From: Narthecium ossifragum
Lineage: Eukaryota > Streptophyta > Magnoliopsida > Dioscoreales > Nartheciaceae
Direction of reading: 5' to 3'
NCBI GenBank assembly: GCA_963920575.1
Contig: OY986965.1
Coordinates: 23,430,829-23,494,828, forward strand
Length of the DNA stretch: 64,000 bases
A program made the position numbers and the translations under genes. Positions 10,568 to 22,900 of the stretch are shown here, piece by piece. The stretch's first letter is position 1. Every line of letters begins with the position of its first letter. The notes beneath the pieces are model-generated. The model saw nothing but the letters and a program-made list of their open reading frames with translations. It did not search any database and was not told the DNA's origin.

Positions 10568-11926
10568 CTAATCTACACTGTGAGATATATCACTCAGAGC
10601 CCTAGCATGCTCTTCAAGCAAGGTGACAAAAACATCCACTCCACCCTCTCCATGCAATGTAGGGATAAACATCATCAGACCTTCAAATGGCACCCATGTA
10701 GGCAAGAAAGCACAGAGCTCACCGTCCCCACCGAAGTGCACCTCCTGAAACCTAAACCCCAGCCAGCTATCAACCTCCATGTTCGGCGAAAGGATTGCGC
10801 CATCTACATCATAACATGGCACCAGGTTCTCCTTAGCATACACCTCTCCGAAATCTATGAAGGACTTGATATAGTCATCATTGATTCCATGAACTGCTTC
10901 GTGGATCAATCTTGCGGCGCCTGCTAGACCTTCGTCGTTCAGCGCCTTGGCGGTTGTGGTCGGATAGGTGTTCAAGACGAGGTTGCCGAAGAACTCGCTC
11001 GGGACCGGTGGCCGCAGCCTTGGCCGGCAGTTCACCGACACCCTCATCATGGTTTCCTGCTCGTCCCCTAACCCTCGAGCTATCGTGATCTTTCTCCACA
11101 GATGGCCTAATAGAGTTTGGAAAGTAGTGTACTTCTCCGGCAACTGAGCTTTGAGTTTGGTGGCGATGTACTCCGACGAGAAGCGCAGGACTATGTTGGT
11201 GATCTTCTCCGGAGTGGGATCGATTAGGTTGATGGGATTCTCGAATTCATCTTGTGGTGCGTCTATGGCGAAATCGGAATCCCAGTGGTCGAATTCGATT
11301 CTAGGCGGCTGCCGGGGTTTGATCCACGAACAATCATAGCTAGGAAGAGGGTCTATAGGAGCACCACGCACCGTTTTGCTCCATGCGACGAAGAAGGAGC
11401 TCATCGACTGGCCGTCGGCCACCCGGTGGTGAGCTGAGATGCCGATGACTAGGCCGCCGCACGAGAACCGGTTGAGCTGGACTTGGAGCAGGTGCACCGG
11501 GTCCTCGTCCGGCGGGTGCAACAGCTTGAAGACCGGCGACGGCACGAGAGGAAGGTGGTCCGAGAGCTTTGAGTCCACGGTGGCCTCCATTAGTAAAGCT
11601 CCACCGCCGTCGCCGCCCATGATGACGCATGGCCGGCCACAGCGGCCCTTGGCTAGGCGGCTAGTGAGGGTGGGGAAGTGGACCAGTGACTTGAGGAGGC
11701 CGTCGATGATGGCGGCGTTGGATGAGGTCGGAGGAGTGAAAGCGTAGATTATGGCAATGTGGATGTTGGTGGCGAAGCGGTCGAAGATGGTGAGAGGGAC
11801 CTCGGTTGGATCGGCGGCGGGGTCTCCTCGGCATATGACGGTGGAGCTTTGCACCTTTATGTTCATCTCTCTTTTTATGGTGCAACTAGGAAGTGCAGAG
11901 AATACTGAATGATTCAAGCTGGCCAA
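10568..11926 (-). CDS. BAHD acyltransferase, agmatine/putrescine hydroxycinnamoyltransferase-like
   Basis: This is a single-exon gene of 452 codons, full length for BAHD enzymes (about 430-460). Family members transfer an acyl group from acyl-CoA to an amine or alcohol in the cytosol. The catalytic motif HxxxD is present as HRVADG near residue 166. The second BAHD motif, usually DFGWG, is replaced by VDSWLGF near residue 395, followed by HFGGDGELCAFLP. That combination is typical of the agmatine/polyamine hydroxycinnamoyltransferase branch, whose products are antifungal phenolamides. The start is ambiguous. Met21 (codon at 11866-11864, MNIKVQSST) matches the family N-terminus. The TATA-like box at 11936-11941 would put transcription start near 11905, downstream of the first ATG, so I prefer Met21. 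Substrate is inferred, not shown. Confidence 0.88.
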   Translation of the reverse strand: MASLNHSVFSALPSCTIKREMNIKVQSSTVICRGDPAADPTEVPLTIFDRFATNIHIAIIYAFTPPTSSNAAIIDGLLKSLVHFPTLTSRLAKGRCGRPCVIMGGDGGGALLMEATVDSKLSDHLPLVPSPVFKLLHPPDEDPVHLLQVQLNRFSCGGLVIGISAHHRVADGQSMSSFFVAWSKTVRGAPIDPLPSYDCSWIKPRQPPRIEFDHWDSDFAIDAPQDEFENPINLIDPTPEKITNIVLRFSSEYIATKLKAQLPEKYTTFQTLLGHLWRKITIARGLGDEQETMMRVSVNCRPRLRPPVPSEFFGNLVLNTYPTTTAKALNDEGLAGAARLIHEAVHGINDDYIKSFIDFGEVYAKENLVPCYDVDGAILSPNMEVDSWLGFRFQEVHFGGDGELCAFLPTWVPFEGLMMFIPTLHGEGGVDVFVTLLEEHARALSDISHSVD

Positions 11927-11934
11927 AAGGCCTC

Positions 11935-11942
11935 GTATATAT
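11935..11942 (-). promoter_or_regulatory. Putative TATA box of the BAHD gene
   Basis: TATATA at 11936-11941 (minus strand ATATATAC) lies about 70-75 bp upstream of the preferred Met21 codon and only about 10 bp upstream of the first in-frame ATG. This spacing supports the downstream start. Confidence 0.45.
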
Positions 11943-11949
11943 CGAACAA

Positions 11950-13480
11950 AAATGATATATCATCAATGCACGCCCATTCTTGTGGTCACTATAGGTGGCG
12001 CCAATGTAATGACTTAGCTTGCCACATGAAGTGTTGCTCCAAGATGAGCACAGAGATAGAAGCCATGTGTTGTAGTACGAGTGATAGAAGCCAAAACAGG
12101 TTAACGGCCAATGCTCTCTAAATTAAGAGAGAGGGTAGGTGTTGAGTTAGAACGTGTATAGCTTGGTCATCGAGTTGACTTTTGAAGCTCTCTCCCATTC
12201 GTCTTCTCGTCTCAACCGTTAAACATATTAGTTCAAATGAAATTGATCTCGTATTGTAACTACTAGTTATTTTGCTTTGCGTTTTGTCAAGGGTGGTTCT
12301 ATCTACGCCGCTACAACTCCTAAGGGTATCGCAAGTAGATTTAAAATCTTATTTAAATATTATATACACCGTTATTTTTTTTCAATCTTTCCTTGATTAT
12401 CATTGGTATAAGTTTGGTTTTAAAAATCCGTAACCCGAATTTATACTGTGCGAAGTTAACAAGCCTGTAACACAAAAGATCGACTTTCTAAAACCGAACC
12501 ATTAGCATACTCATTCAGTTTTTAAAATCTGTTCATTGTCTAGGATTCCGTATATATAAAATCAGGCCAAACAACTTTGAAAACCATATCCATTCACGAT
12601 ATTTTTCGTACCTGATTTCATAACATTACAAGATCGAAATTTAAATACATAACAATATTTTAAATACACTATGCTACCAAATCATTTAATATTTCACAAG
12701 TTTGATTTTTTAAATCCGAGCATGAATCTTAAGTTTAATTTTTTAAAACCGAACATAAAACACATGTTCGATTTTTAAAAATTTAACATAAAACAAAATG
12801 TCGATTTTTTAGAACCGACCTACATATAATATTTTCGGTTTCTAAAAACAGAACTATACCAACGGGAATACGAGCAAGGACATTTTAGACATTTATAGGA
12901 AGGATATTTTCAATATTATTAAAAAAAAATGACACGGTGTAATTAACGATTGACGCGGTGTAGTTAGACGACCCTTTGTCTAATTCGGCTCGGTGTGAGA
13001 ATTATGTCCTCCTAAGTCCTAAGCTTGGTTTATAGGATCAAATATATAGAATTAAAAAAAAAATTCGATACCACTATAAATTAGAAATAACAAAGCATGC
13101 ATTTGTTCTAACTTTTACGGATTCGATTTTCACCTTCTCAAGACATATCTGATCCAATTTAAACTGCCAGCTTTTCTAACTCTTATGCAGGCAGCAGTGC
13201 TACTTATTTAGCAAGGAATGAAAATGTTAGAAGGTATAAGCACGGAAGGGTAGAAGGATGCTAGATAATAAAAAACCACATAAAAGCAATATTAAAGAAT
13301 GGGGTCATATATGATGCTCCATACAAAATATTTAACCAGAAAATACAGAATATGTCATCAGCATTTCATGTCTAGTGCTAACACTCTAGAATTAAAAAAG
13401 ACAGCAGTCCCAGTCTAAAAACAATGTCTTCACCAGAGTTCAAACGAATCAATGACCATTACACGTCTTCCACATCAATT
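11950..13480. other. Intergenic, AT-rich, contains a decayed repeat element
   Basis: No gene seen. About 12450-12860 holds a cluster of partly palindromic motifs (listed separately). The remainder is AT-rich without recognisable structure. Confidence 0.45.
12450..12860. repeat. Cluster of GGTTTTTAAAACC-like palindromic motifs
   Basis: About seven copies of a motif related to TCGGTTTTTAAAACCGA occur in both orientations (near 12485, 12518, 12700, 12735, 12768, 12802 and 12835). Sub-terminal repeats of this kind are common in CACTA-type DNA transposons. Clear CACTA ends and a 3-bp duplication were not seen, so the class is unproven. Confidence 0.4.
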
Positions 13481-16400
13481 TCATCGTTTTTGCGAGTGTT
13501 CAAAGCTCAGGGCTTGCTGGTAGAAGGGAGCCTGTGCAGCATATAGAACAATAGAATCAAATTCTGGAACTCCCAAATGTGAATGAAAAGAATCTCAGAA
13601 AAAAAAACTTGCACACACCTGGTAAACAGCATGCCTGAGATGGTCATAGGAGTGTGCATACATCATGGTAGGGCTAGGCCATTGCATGTAAACAGGATCC
13701 TGGGGAGTCTGGTTTGTTCCAAATGTGCAAAAATGGCTCAAAGCAGGATTTATAGGCCTGTAGCTCACTGAAGATGGGGTCCTCAGCAACTGAGTAAAAC
13801 CGGCCTCGTATTGCACAAATGGAGACTGAATGACATTGCACTGATTGAAACCCTGGCTAGGAGGCAGACCCCTCACATATCTGAAAGTTTGGACGCAATT
13901 ATCGGTTAAAGAATGAAATAGCAGGTTATTGACTGATATGGTAGAATGCTAAAGTAGCAGTGTACCTGTCATAACTGCGGTCATAATCAGGATCATGACG
14001 GTCCTTCTCCCTGTCCCTGAAAATAGCAACTCTGGAAGCACCATCTCTCATCCCAGTTTTCTCAATCTCATCAATAACAGATCTGCAATATTCCTGCTCA
14101 TCTCCAGTTACACACAAGCTTCTCCCTTCTGTGATAGGCACAGATGATGATCCTTCTACTTCTACACTGGTGGAACCATTGAAAATTCGAGCCCGTGCTT
14201 TATCGTATTCTTCTTTCCTCTCCTCCACAGTTCTAATTGGACTCCTTCTTGCTTCGGATTCATTTCCATCACCTGAGGAGCCCTTGCCTGGCCTTGGACG
14301 AATAGCAATCTTAACTTGTCCACTTATCTCATTTTCAGGCTGTTTAATGGGTATATCAGATAGACAGATAGATGGAAATCTACATTCGGGTGTTTTCATC
14401 ACTATAATTCTGCTACCCAGACCATCTACAGTATCTAGTGCCATTGTCTGCAGACCATAGTACTGCGCAACTCGATGCGCAGCACACCTAAGATATGAAG
14501 TTGGAAAGTGCGAGAATTCAAACTGATGCTGGTCAGGGTTCTGCACAAATATCTGGATGTCCAACTCCATCCGCAAAACTACATTTCACAAAGAGCAATT
14601 AGGTCAAATACAGTCAGACAAAGATGATCAATAAAAACTAGGACGGAAGCTCTACAGTCTCCTCAACAAGCAAATTACATTAAAACAACACATATAGATA
14701 TTTGCTAGCTTCACTACGTTGGAAGCAGATGCTATACCCTTTAGATAACAGAATAGTGCAAAATCTCTAAGGGGTCGAAATGAGAATGTCCTTATACTAC
14801 TATCATTATGAAATACATGATCGACCAATAATCTTTCAAATGTGAACAAAAACTCGTCGTAAGTTTGTTTCACCTCATGTAGGCTACCCTTAATGTTCCC
14901 ATCAAGTGCATTAAATTACAATCCAGACAGAAATTTGGGGGGAAAAATCCGAAGCCGATGGTTTATTGATCAACCATCTCGAACATAAAACAGAGAAAGG
15001 AAAAATGAATTGTATAAGGCATCCCCAAGAACTTCTGAACTCAAAAGGCACAAGAAGAGGTAGAACCTACGCTCCTCAAGCTGCTCATAAGTTTGTCTCT
15101 CATGAAAAGCTGCCTTAAATGTCCCATCAAGTACATTACATTATACTCCAGACAGAGGTCCATAAAAGCTAAAGCACGCAATACTAAATCAAGGTCTACG
15201 TTCTTGGAGGGAAGAAATATGGTCAGCAAAACATAATTGAAATTTTCAAAACATGCCTAGAGAGCATAGTGCCCTAAATAGTTTATTCGTTCAATCAGCA
15301 GCATCACAACATACCAAGGTAAAATTTGGAAACTCAAGAAACAAATTTGTATCAATGCAGAAGCATATATCTCCTATCTATGGAAGCAGCTTGAATATAA
15401 ATATGCAATTGGTACCATAGTACATCACCGGATGATTTCATTCCATAACTTCACAAACATTTCAAGTAACATTCAAATCCATTCTTTTTGCTGGAATTCA
15501 TTTATCCATAAAAAGGAAAAAATGGACCTAATTGAAAGTGCTATCTTGAGAAATTAACTACAATGAAGTCTACTGAACCATCCATAAAGAAAGAGCTATA
15601 CTGCTACTCAATCATCCAGTCACTACAGTCAAACTAGCTACAGTTCAAGACATTGCAAATGTTTAACGTAGGGCATGTTTGGTTCACATGAAGTGGCCAG
15701 AAGTCACTTTTTTGAAGTGACTTCCGAGCCACTTCAGGTGTTTGGTTGCTGGGAAGTGGGGCTGAAGTCACTTCAGCCCCACTTCCAAATAACTGTAGCC
15801 AAAGCTGTCACTTTCCATTTCGACTTCGGGTCTTTTTGGCCTGAAGTCATTTGAGTGGCATTTGAAGTGGCATTTGAAGTGGGAAATAATATTAATAATA
15901 TTATACTATAATAAAATATTAACATAAGTAGGTCTCACATATCACGTGTCATCTCGTGATTGGTCCACGTCATCTAAAATAGTATTAATAATATTATACT
16001 GTAATAAAATATTAATATAAGTAGGTCTCACATATCACGTGTCATCTCGTGATTGGTCCACGTCATCTAAAATAGTATTAATAATATTATACTATAATAA
16101 AATATTAATATAAGTTATTAAATTATTAATAGTTTAAGATTAAAATATTATTTTAATGTTTTAATTTTAATATTTTAAATGGCAAATAATGTTAATAATA
16201 TCATAATGTAATAAAATATTAATATAAATGGATCCCACATGTCACGTGGCACCTCGTGATTGGTCCACGTCATTTAAAATAGTATTATTTTTAATATTTT
16301 AATATAGGGAAATTATTAAAATATTAAATAGTTGGGGTGACCATATCCCACTTCAAACACCAACCAAACACTAAAACTCAGAAACCCCTAGAAGTCACTT

Positions 16401-19400
16401 CACTCCGCTCCACTCCCCAGAAGTCACTTCACTTCAGCTCACTTATCAGCAACCAAACAGGCCCATAATTGAAAAGAGAATTATTCCAGGTCACTTCCTC
16501 ATAAAAGCAAAATTTGTAGCCAAACTTTCATCAGAATTGCATGCCAGTAAAATGTATCTCCTTTGGATACTAGAACAAACATACAAACTAACTAATTAGA
16601 GTGCTTGAGTGAATCCACCCCCACGAAGGCTAGAACAAATCATACAACCTTGGATGGAGAGAGCTCATCCTCAAGCTGAAGTCATCAAAGATCTGCTGAC
16701 AAAGATAGATCCAAACAATTGTATCTCTATTCCACGGCCACCTTATCTCATCACACTTCTTATTTTATATTGGCTTCTCATAATATTCTCCAAGGAATGT
16801 CAAGATGATTCCGAAAAGTATCTCAAACCTAAAGGGTCATCGACAAACTCTTAGGATGACCATCTAGGAGAAGCAGCCTATGATACTAAGCCTCCAAGAA
16901 TTCCAATCTAGAGGATCGCCGGCCAATGTTGTCAAAATCGCGATTTAGATCGTAGGATCACACGATTAAACGAGTTGTGATGGAATGAACGGTTCAGATC
17001 GTTTAAAAAATCGTGCCATGGTGAGATCGAGGTAAAATCGCACATTACCTCATGAAGTCGCTGAAAACGCGGTTCCAATCACGATCCAAGTAGGCAATGT
17101 AGCTTCGGGTTTTAATGGATTTCATATCAGATTCTGATAACAATTAACTAACCTTCTTATCTTAGCATCTAAGATAAGAGCTAAGATGCTATGATAGCAA
17201 TCTCCTTTTTTCCCCTTCCGATTGCACACCTTCTTCTCTACCTCTTTTCTTCCCCACTCAGTGTGCTGCTGCTATCCATGCATGCATGTCTCCTTCTCCA
17301 TCCTCGTTTGCAGCTTTGGTAGTCTCCTAAAGGCTAATTAAAAGCCACTTACTCCCTCATTCCTCTGTTTTTATCCTAACTGTTGGATAGTTTGATGATA
17401 GACTGCTGCTTCTATGGGAGATTTCCTGCAACTTTCATCAGTTTTTAGCTTTTTCTATGTTATAAAGTACATAGACCGTATCACAACTTTGGAAGCACAC
17501 TACATAACTACACAAGTACATGTATCATTTTTTATATTAATTTATGTAGGAAGTAGGATCTTTTGGTACTACGATCCGATCTTGTGGACCCTCCACCGAT
17601 CCTAGTTAAAAAAGCGAGTTTGACAACCTTGTCGCCGGCAAATCTTAAAAATCACCATCAACAGATGTCTGCTGATTAAGTTGGTGTTGGGCATGATCTA
17701 GGAGTCTCCGCCCAAAGAATCATCCACAGACCTCAGGAATAATCACCTGAAGGGACCTTTATATGATACCAAATTCATGTGAGCTGGCCAAGGGAATCCC
17801 CCACCCAACCAACAAATCACGGCCTAGATACCTGAGGCATCCACACTAACATAAAGCACCTTTTGTATTCAAGAGCCAAAACTAAGCCCTAAGGGTCATG
17901 CAATCAGTGGAGACCTAATCGAAACTTGGAAACTATGTATATAATTCAATCTAACCAATTAAAAAATCAAATCCAAAACTTTCAAACAGGCTACCAACCC
18001 AAATAACTAAAGATGATCCTAATTAAGTAAGAAGCCAAAAATAAAATAACAGAACAAATGGAAACTGATTGAGTCAGACTTGTTTGAGCAAATCTTCTCT
18101 AGTGAAGGCTATCTCGCATGAGACAAACCATGCTAACATCCATAATTATGGTCCAAACACAATCGATGTTAGCAGCTTTAAATGCTCATCAAAAACCTTG
18201 TGAGACCTCAATTTGTAATACATATAATATCAAACCCTACACAACAAAATTTGATGAGAAGAAATAAGAATTTGAAGTTAATAGGGACCATCTATAGTGA
18301 AGATTTCGATTTGTGATCAATTTTCCCAATAACAGTGCTGAAATCTGCTCCAAAAAATTTAGGAGCTTTTATTCAGGTGGTATGGGACAAGTACCACATA
18401 TGTAATCATGAATGTAAGCATGTGCATAGTTTCTGAGCAGAATCAAGAAGCCAAGAATTGTCATCTCCTCAATAGCAATATTATCTTCCTATAGGCACGG
18501 GAAGAAAAAAAGAGGAAAAAAAAAAATCTTAAACACGCATTCCTTTCTTGGTTCCGCAACATTTTTGCGGTCTTAGGATATCTGACCTTGTAGCTGTCCC
18601 TAAAAAAGAAACACACCATTGCGCAGGCCATCATCATGAAAGATCAAAATTTTGTTGACCACCATTCTGAAAGTACAATACAGTAACTCTCAAAAACTTT
18701 CGCAAAGGAGTTCAATGATAGAAGTAGGATTTTGCGAACTCAGTTTGAGATCCTAACAAGATACCAAAACATTAGATATCCTGATACCTAGTCAAAAAGC
18801 ATGCAGCAAAGCAGCTTTGCTACCATCATCATGCAGTGTCATGAGCATAATAGAAAATGATGAATATAAAAAATCATATAAGGTTAAGGCCGTATAATCA
18901 AGCTTAGATCCTATGGAAAACATACGAACTAATCTACCAAATACTTCCAGTCAAAAGCGGATAAAGTAGGGGATAATCATCTATCCCCTTCATCAAGTTG
19001 TTAGGTGTAAACTCTCTTTTCTCAGCAATAGGAACAAACCACTCAAAAGGGAACAAAAAGCTAGCTTACAGATTAAAGAAATCAGATTTTTCTCTCAAGA
19101 TAGAAGCATAAGAGTCCACACAACCTAAACAACAAGCAAAGATTTTCAATCAAGATGAAAGTGTTGGTACAACTTGATCGCAAATTTTCCTGCCACTAGA
19201 GAGTCATAAGCAAATAAATTTAACCAAAATTAGGGAGTCAGTACAACTCAAGTGTAAATTCTCCTCCAACTAGAGTCATAAGTTCTTTTTTAAGAAGAAG
19301 AAGAGGAGCAACTATTTTTTTAATAAGAATAAGAGGACGGGGAGGAGGAGGAGGAGCGCTCTTAATTCTGGCCACTTTGGCGACACAACATTTATCAAAA

Positions 19401-20844
19401 AAGATATTAAGATGATCCTAAAACTTCTACAAGAGATCATATTATGGTACTTGCCCTGGAAAAGGATTTGGTTCTGAAGATGCTTACGAAAAGCTACTGA
19501 ATAACAATCAATTCAGACAGTACAATTTACTTTTCACCAAAATAGCATAATTGAAATTTCAATAACAAGCACTATTTGTCGACTGACCAATATATACGTC
19601 TTAAGCCTTTAACGTGAAAAATATCTAATATATAAGGATATTACTTAAAATCCTCTTGTTTCAGTCTGCAACCTTAATTCCAACTTTGCACATTTAACAT
19701 GCAATTCCCAATTTCTGAACACCAGGTTTGCAACATCATACTATTCCGGCCTGAAGAAATGGATGTAGCGTATGAATCCGTATGACAGTTTCATGTTATA
19801 TAACCCAGAAAGCCAGAAAATAACTCAAGCTGTGCTCTACAAAGAGATAAAATCCTTATCTAAGCAGATGTTTGACAAGGAATCTTCCATAAGCTTCCGC
19901 TCGTAGGCGCGTCATATTGATTAAAATATCTGGATTCGATCAATAAGAAATGACTCTAAAGGATGAGATTATGCTCCCTCAATGAGATCAATAAACAGGA
20001 ACACAATTATGGAAGGAGTAGCTGAGCAGACCAAGAACTGATCTAACACCGTGATTAAGAGTTCCCAGCTTGTAGAATATTCCCTCGAACTTAATCTTAG
20101 TTTGTGTAGCAAAGACCTATATCACGCACTCCATTAACGATAGAAAGGCTCCTTATTCCTTAAAACACATATGAAAGGATATTTTGGACCCAATCAGAAG
20201 GTCAGAAATTGACCGATTAGATGAGAAAAATCACAAAAAAACTCCATGATTCAAGATATAGGAACTAAATCCTCAACCCTAGTTCAGAATCTTAAACACT
20301 TCGTATCCAATCTATGCTCAAGCCACAACGAAATAGACAATTAAGAAGCACTCAACAAGATCTACACCGCGCGAGCAAGATAATGATATGCTCCACTAAT
20401 CCAACCCCACGCAAACAATCTAGGAGCAAAACTTTTGGTATCTAAAACAATCTCTAGTACATACTTTAATTGAACCACCTATTGCTGCAATCAACTACTC
20501 CAAAACAAAATCCAACAATTGCATCATCATAAAAATTCCAGAAACCCAGCAAAAGACCCACCAAATCACGAATCAGAACATAACCAGCAACAAAATCACA
20601 ACCATTCGAAAACACCAAATTGAAACCCTATATTTCCAATTCCCCAACCCAACAACAATCAAACCATATCACAAAATTACCAGCCAAGAAAAAAAGAATA
20701 AGCCGATAGAATAGAACCAGTTAGGCGGTGTCGCGGGTTCTGGAGAGCCTCGACGAGGAAAGGGTCCACGATGGCGGCGGCACCGCCCTCGGAATTCTCC
20801 TCCCTCACGGCGGCAACCCCAACGCTCACCGGCGATGAGTCCAT
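13481..20844 (-). CDS. R3H and SUZ domain protein, complete four-exon gene
   Basis: Exons: 20844-20718, 14578-13966, 13880-13619, 13531-13481. All junctions are GT-AG and phases agree (127+613+262+51 nt = 350 codons plus stop). Exon 1 encodes MDSSPV...VDPFLVEALQNPRHRLT. Exon 2 continues VLRMELDIQIF and holds the R3H domain (FPTSYLRCAAHRVAQYYGL to GSRIIVMKTPECRFP, residues about 66-112), then a SUZ-type segment (RKEEYDKARARIF, about 162-174). Exons 3 and 4 encode a Tyr/Pro/Gln-rich tail ending FEHSQKR. R3H and SUZ bind single-stranded nucleic acid or RNA, so a role in mRNA handling is likely; the plant proteins are little characterised. Intron 1 is about 6.1 kb and holds two MITEs. The length is normal for the family. 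Confidence 0.88.
15671..16464. mobile_element. MITE with GGGCATGTTTGGTT ends in R3H intron 1
   Basis: The ends GGGCATGTTTGGTT (15671) and AACCAAACAGGCCC (16451-16464) are imperfect terminal inverted repeats of the kind seen in many plant MITEs. Sub-terminal AAGTGACTTC / GAAGTCACTTC repeats lie inside each end. The middle (about 15885-16290) is an AT-rich unit of about 90-130 bp repeated three to four times, each with CACGTG-like phrases (TATCACGTGTCATCTCGTGATTGG). The flanks are GTA / ATA, so a 3-bp duplication is not clear and the superfamily (PIF/Harbinger or hAT) is open. Confidence 0.65.
16924..17631. mobile_element. hAT-type MITE with 8-bp target duplication in R3H intron 1
   Basis: The left end CAATGTTGTCAAAATCGCG mirrors the right end (reverse complement CAAGGTTGTCAAACTCGCT). 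TCGCCGGC is duplicated at 16916-16923 and 17632-17639, a perfect 8-bp duplication characteristic of hAT elements. It is 708 bp with no transposase. Its interior includes AT-rich DNA with a short open frame of no recognised family. Confidence 0.85.
17640..20717. other. R3H intron 1, unique-looking part
   Basis: AT-rich intronic DNA without recognisable genes. A GAAGAAG/GAGGAG purine stretch lies near 19295-19360. Confidence 0.5.
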
Positions 20845-21926
20845 CGTGACGGCGGCCGAGAGAGAGAGGAGGGACGGAGGAGAGAGATAGAAAGAGAGGG
20901 GGAGAGCGCGAGCACAACTCCCCCCGCCTTCGATCCCTTCTCGAAGAAGAAAAGACTTCAACCCTTTACCACCGTCAAAGGGATATAGAGAGAACGGCGA
21001 GGGAGAGAGAGAGAGGACGACCGGATATTAGAATATTTATTTACGGACGGCGGGGATTCGAAAGCGTTGTTTATTTGAGCCCCAGGAGGCGCGATCCTCG
21101 CCGTTGAGTGGAATCCAGATCCGTTTTGGTTTCCCACCCAGATCTCTCTGTTCGGATCTGTCTTGGTTCAGAGTGGGCCATACGGGACGTTTTGGTCCGT
21201 CTCGATCCGGAGCTGTTTTTGAAGTGGTCCGGAAGTCCGATAGCCCGACTCAACCTTGCCCGCAGCCTTCTCGTTGAAGGCATCCATTGGACGGTTGGAC
21301 CATTGGACCATTGGACCATTGGATTATGATTTTTATCGGATCCGGGTTCGGAACTCATTGTCCATGGTCCGCATTCGTTGTAGATAAAATCCTAGTCGGA
21401 CTTTGAACGCCAAGTCACTGTCATTGGAGACATGTATTCTTTTCAAGCATTTTTTGTGCATTTTGTACTAAGATGGTTGAGTTTTATTTATTTTTGTGAG
21501 CAGAGTGAAGGCCTCTTTTTTATCAGAGTCATCGAGCGTTGATTTCTTTGATCGGTAAAAATAGTGGGCCAATTGAACATGGCCTCTCAGGTAAAAAGCT
21601 TTATTTCAGCCTATTGCTTTGAACAGCGAAAAAAACTGCAGACTTTCATGCAACACATAAGAATTTCTGTTAGAATATAATTTAAATAAAAAAAATTCAA
21701 CAATCCTCCTCAGCTTAAGCTTGAGACAAGAGCGAATATAGAGAACAAAAAATTCTCGTCTTCATATCAGATCATACATTTCCTTAGAGAGAAGAAGCCC
21801 CTGTAGAGGATGAGATGATACGAAACACGATGGGGAAGACTCTGCTAGTAAAGACAACTTGCTATAATACTGTGTGATCAGATAGTGATAGTTTTCCACT
21901 CTCTGTTTTTTTTCTTTTTAATAGCT
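20845..21926. promoter_or_regulatory. Intergenic between R3H gene and PsbP-domain gene
   Basis: Minus-strand GA-rich DNA just upstream of the R3H start (20855-20910, 20990-21020) probably is 5' UTR/promoter. About 21288-21325 has a short tandem repeat of ACCATTGG. The remainder down to the PsbP-domain stop codon probably contains that gene's 3' UTR. Confidence 0.4.
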
Positions 21927-22900
21927 TTACAAGTGCTTGCTAACTTTGAAGGAGTCCAACATGGCTTTGAGAGTTTTCTGAGAAGATGGCCATTGCCTGT
22001 CACTTGCACTGGCTACAAATAGAACGACAGTGTTTCCCATGGCAGTCGCCTTTGCAAGGTTATGCGAGCCTGTCAAGGCAAATGGAGTCTCGAGCACGTA
22101 AGAGGAGTACTGCACACACGAGGAAGATTTTATCAGAAGCAGATCGTGTCCTCTTAACATCAGAAGCTCCTTGTAATAAATCTTAGCAATATAAAAACAT
22201 CAGAAGCACTGAATACCTTTAGAAATAAGAGCATATTAGAGAGTGAATCAGTCCAGCTAAATGCATTAACATTTTCAAATAAAATGAAACACGGTTTCGT
22301 ATCTGATGGCAAACAAGACAAGCAAGTTTGCAACAGTTCTCTAAATTTACAAAGCAGCAAGCATGTCTAGCAAATTCTAGGCAATGTAGCTTGAGAAGCC
22401 CCATAGTGGTAGAATACAAAAGATCCTTTCGTTTCTGTCCACTACAATTCAGTATGAAGTTGCATATATAACGGTTTAATTCTATAATTGCAGGAACTAA
22501 CAATGTTTTAAAAAGCATGGATGAGGAGGAGAAATGGATAGGAGGGAGGAACAATGAAAAGCAGCTATGAAAATGAAGAGTACCGTTTGATCACCACGTT
22601 TTTCGACTGAAGTTTCAAGAAGCTCATCTGGATCATATGTGTTCCCTGTGACAAAGGGCCCAAGAGAAGCTATCAGCTTCTCAGGGGTACCAATGTCTTC
22701 AATTGTAGCATTTGATTTGTTTGTCAGTCGTATCAGTGGAGAAGCAACCACCTGAACTTTGCCTTGTTTTTCATCTCCAAATTTTACCTCCACCCAAGGT
22801 TCAGCACACTTAGGTCGACAGTAATTTCCAGACAGGATGTTGGCAACTCGAGTCTGTTTCCAACTTGGTGGAAGAATAAACTCGTAGGGCTCCACATTGC
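21927..22900 (-). CDS. PPD6: PsbP domain-containing protein (PPD6-like), last two exons
   Basis: Exon A is 22900-22584 (acceptor CCATGCAG, donor ACG|GTACTC); exon B is 22109-21927 (acceptor GTGTGCAG) and ends in TGA. Joined, they give about 165 residues: VEPYEFILPPSWKQTRVAN, then NYCRPKCAEPWVEV, ASPLIRLTNK, LGPFVTGN, VEKRGDQT|YSSYVLETPFAL and a C-terminus KAMLDSFKVSKHL. This is the PsbP-like fold of thylakoid-lumen proteins, closest in my memory to PPD6. The cysteine pair in NYCRPKC fits a redox-active member. The N-terminal exon(s) with the plastid and lumen targeting peptide were not found up to 24.2 kb; they may lie beyond the inserted elements or be lost. Confidence 0.82.

Noticed and set aside
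11340..11885. Other frames inside the BAHD gene
   Set aside because: Shadows of the GC-rich coding strand.
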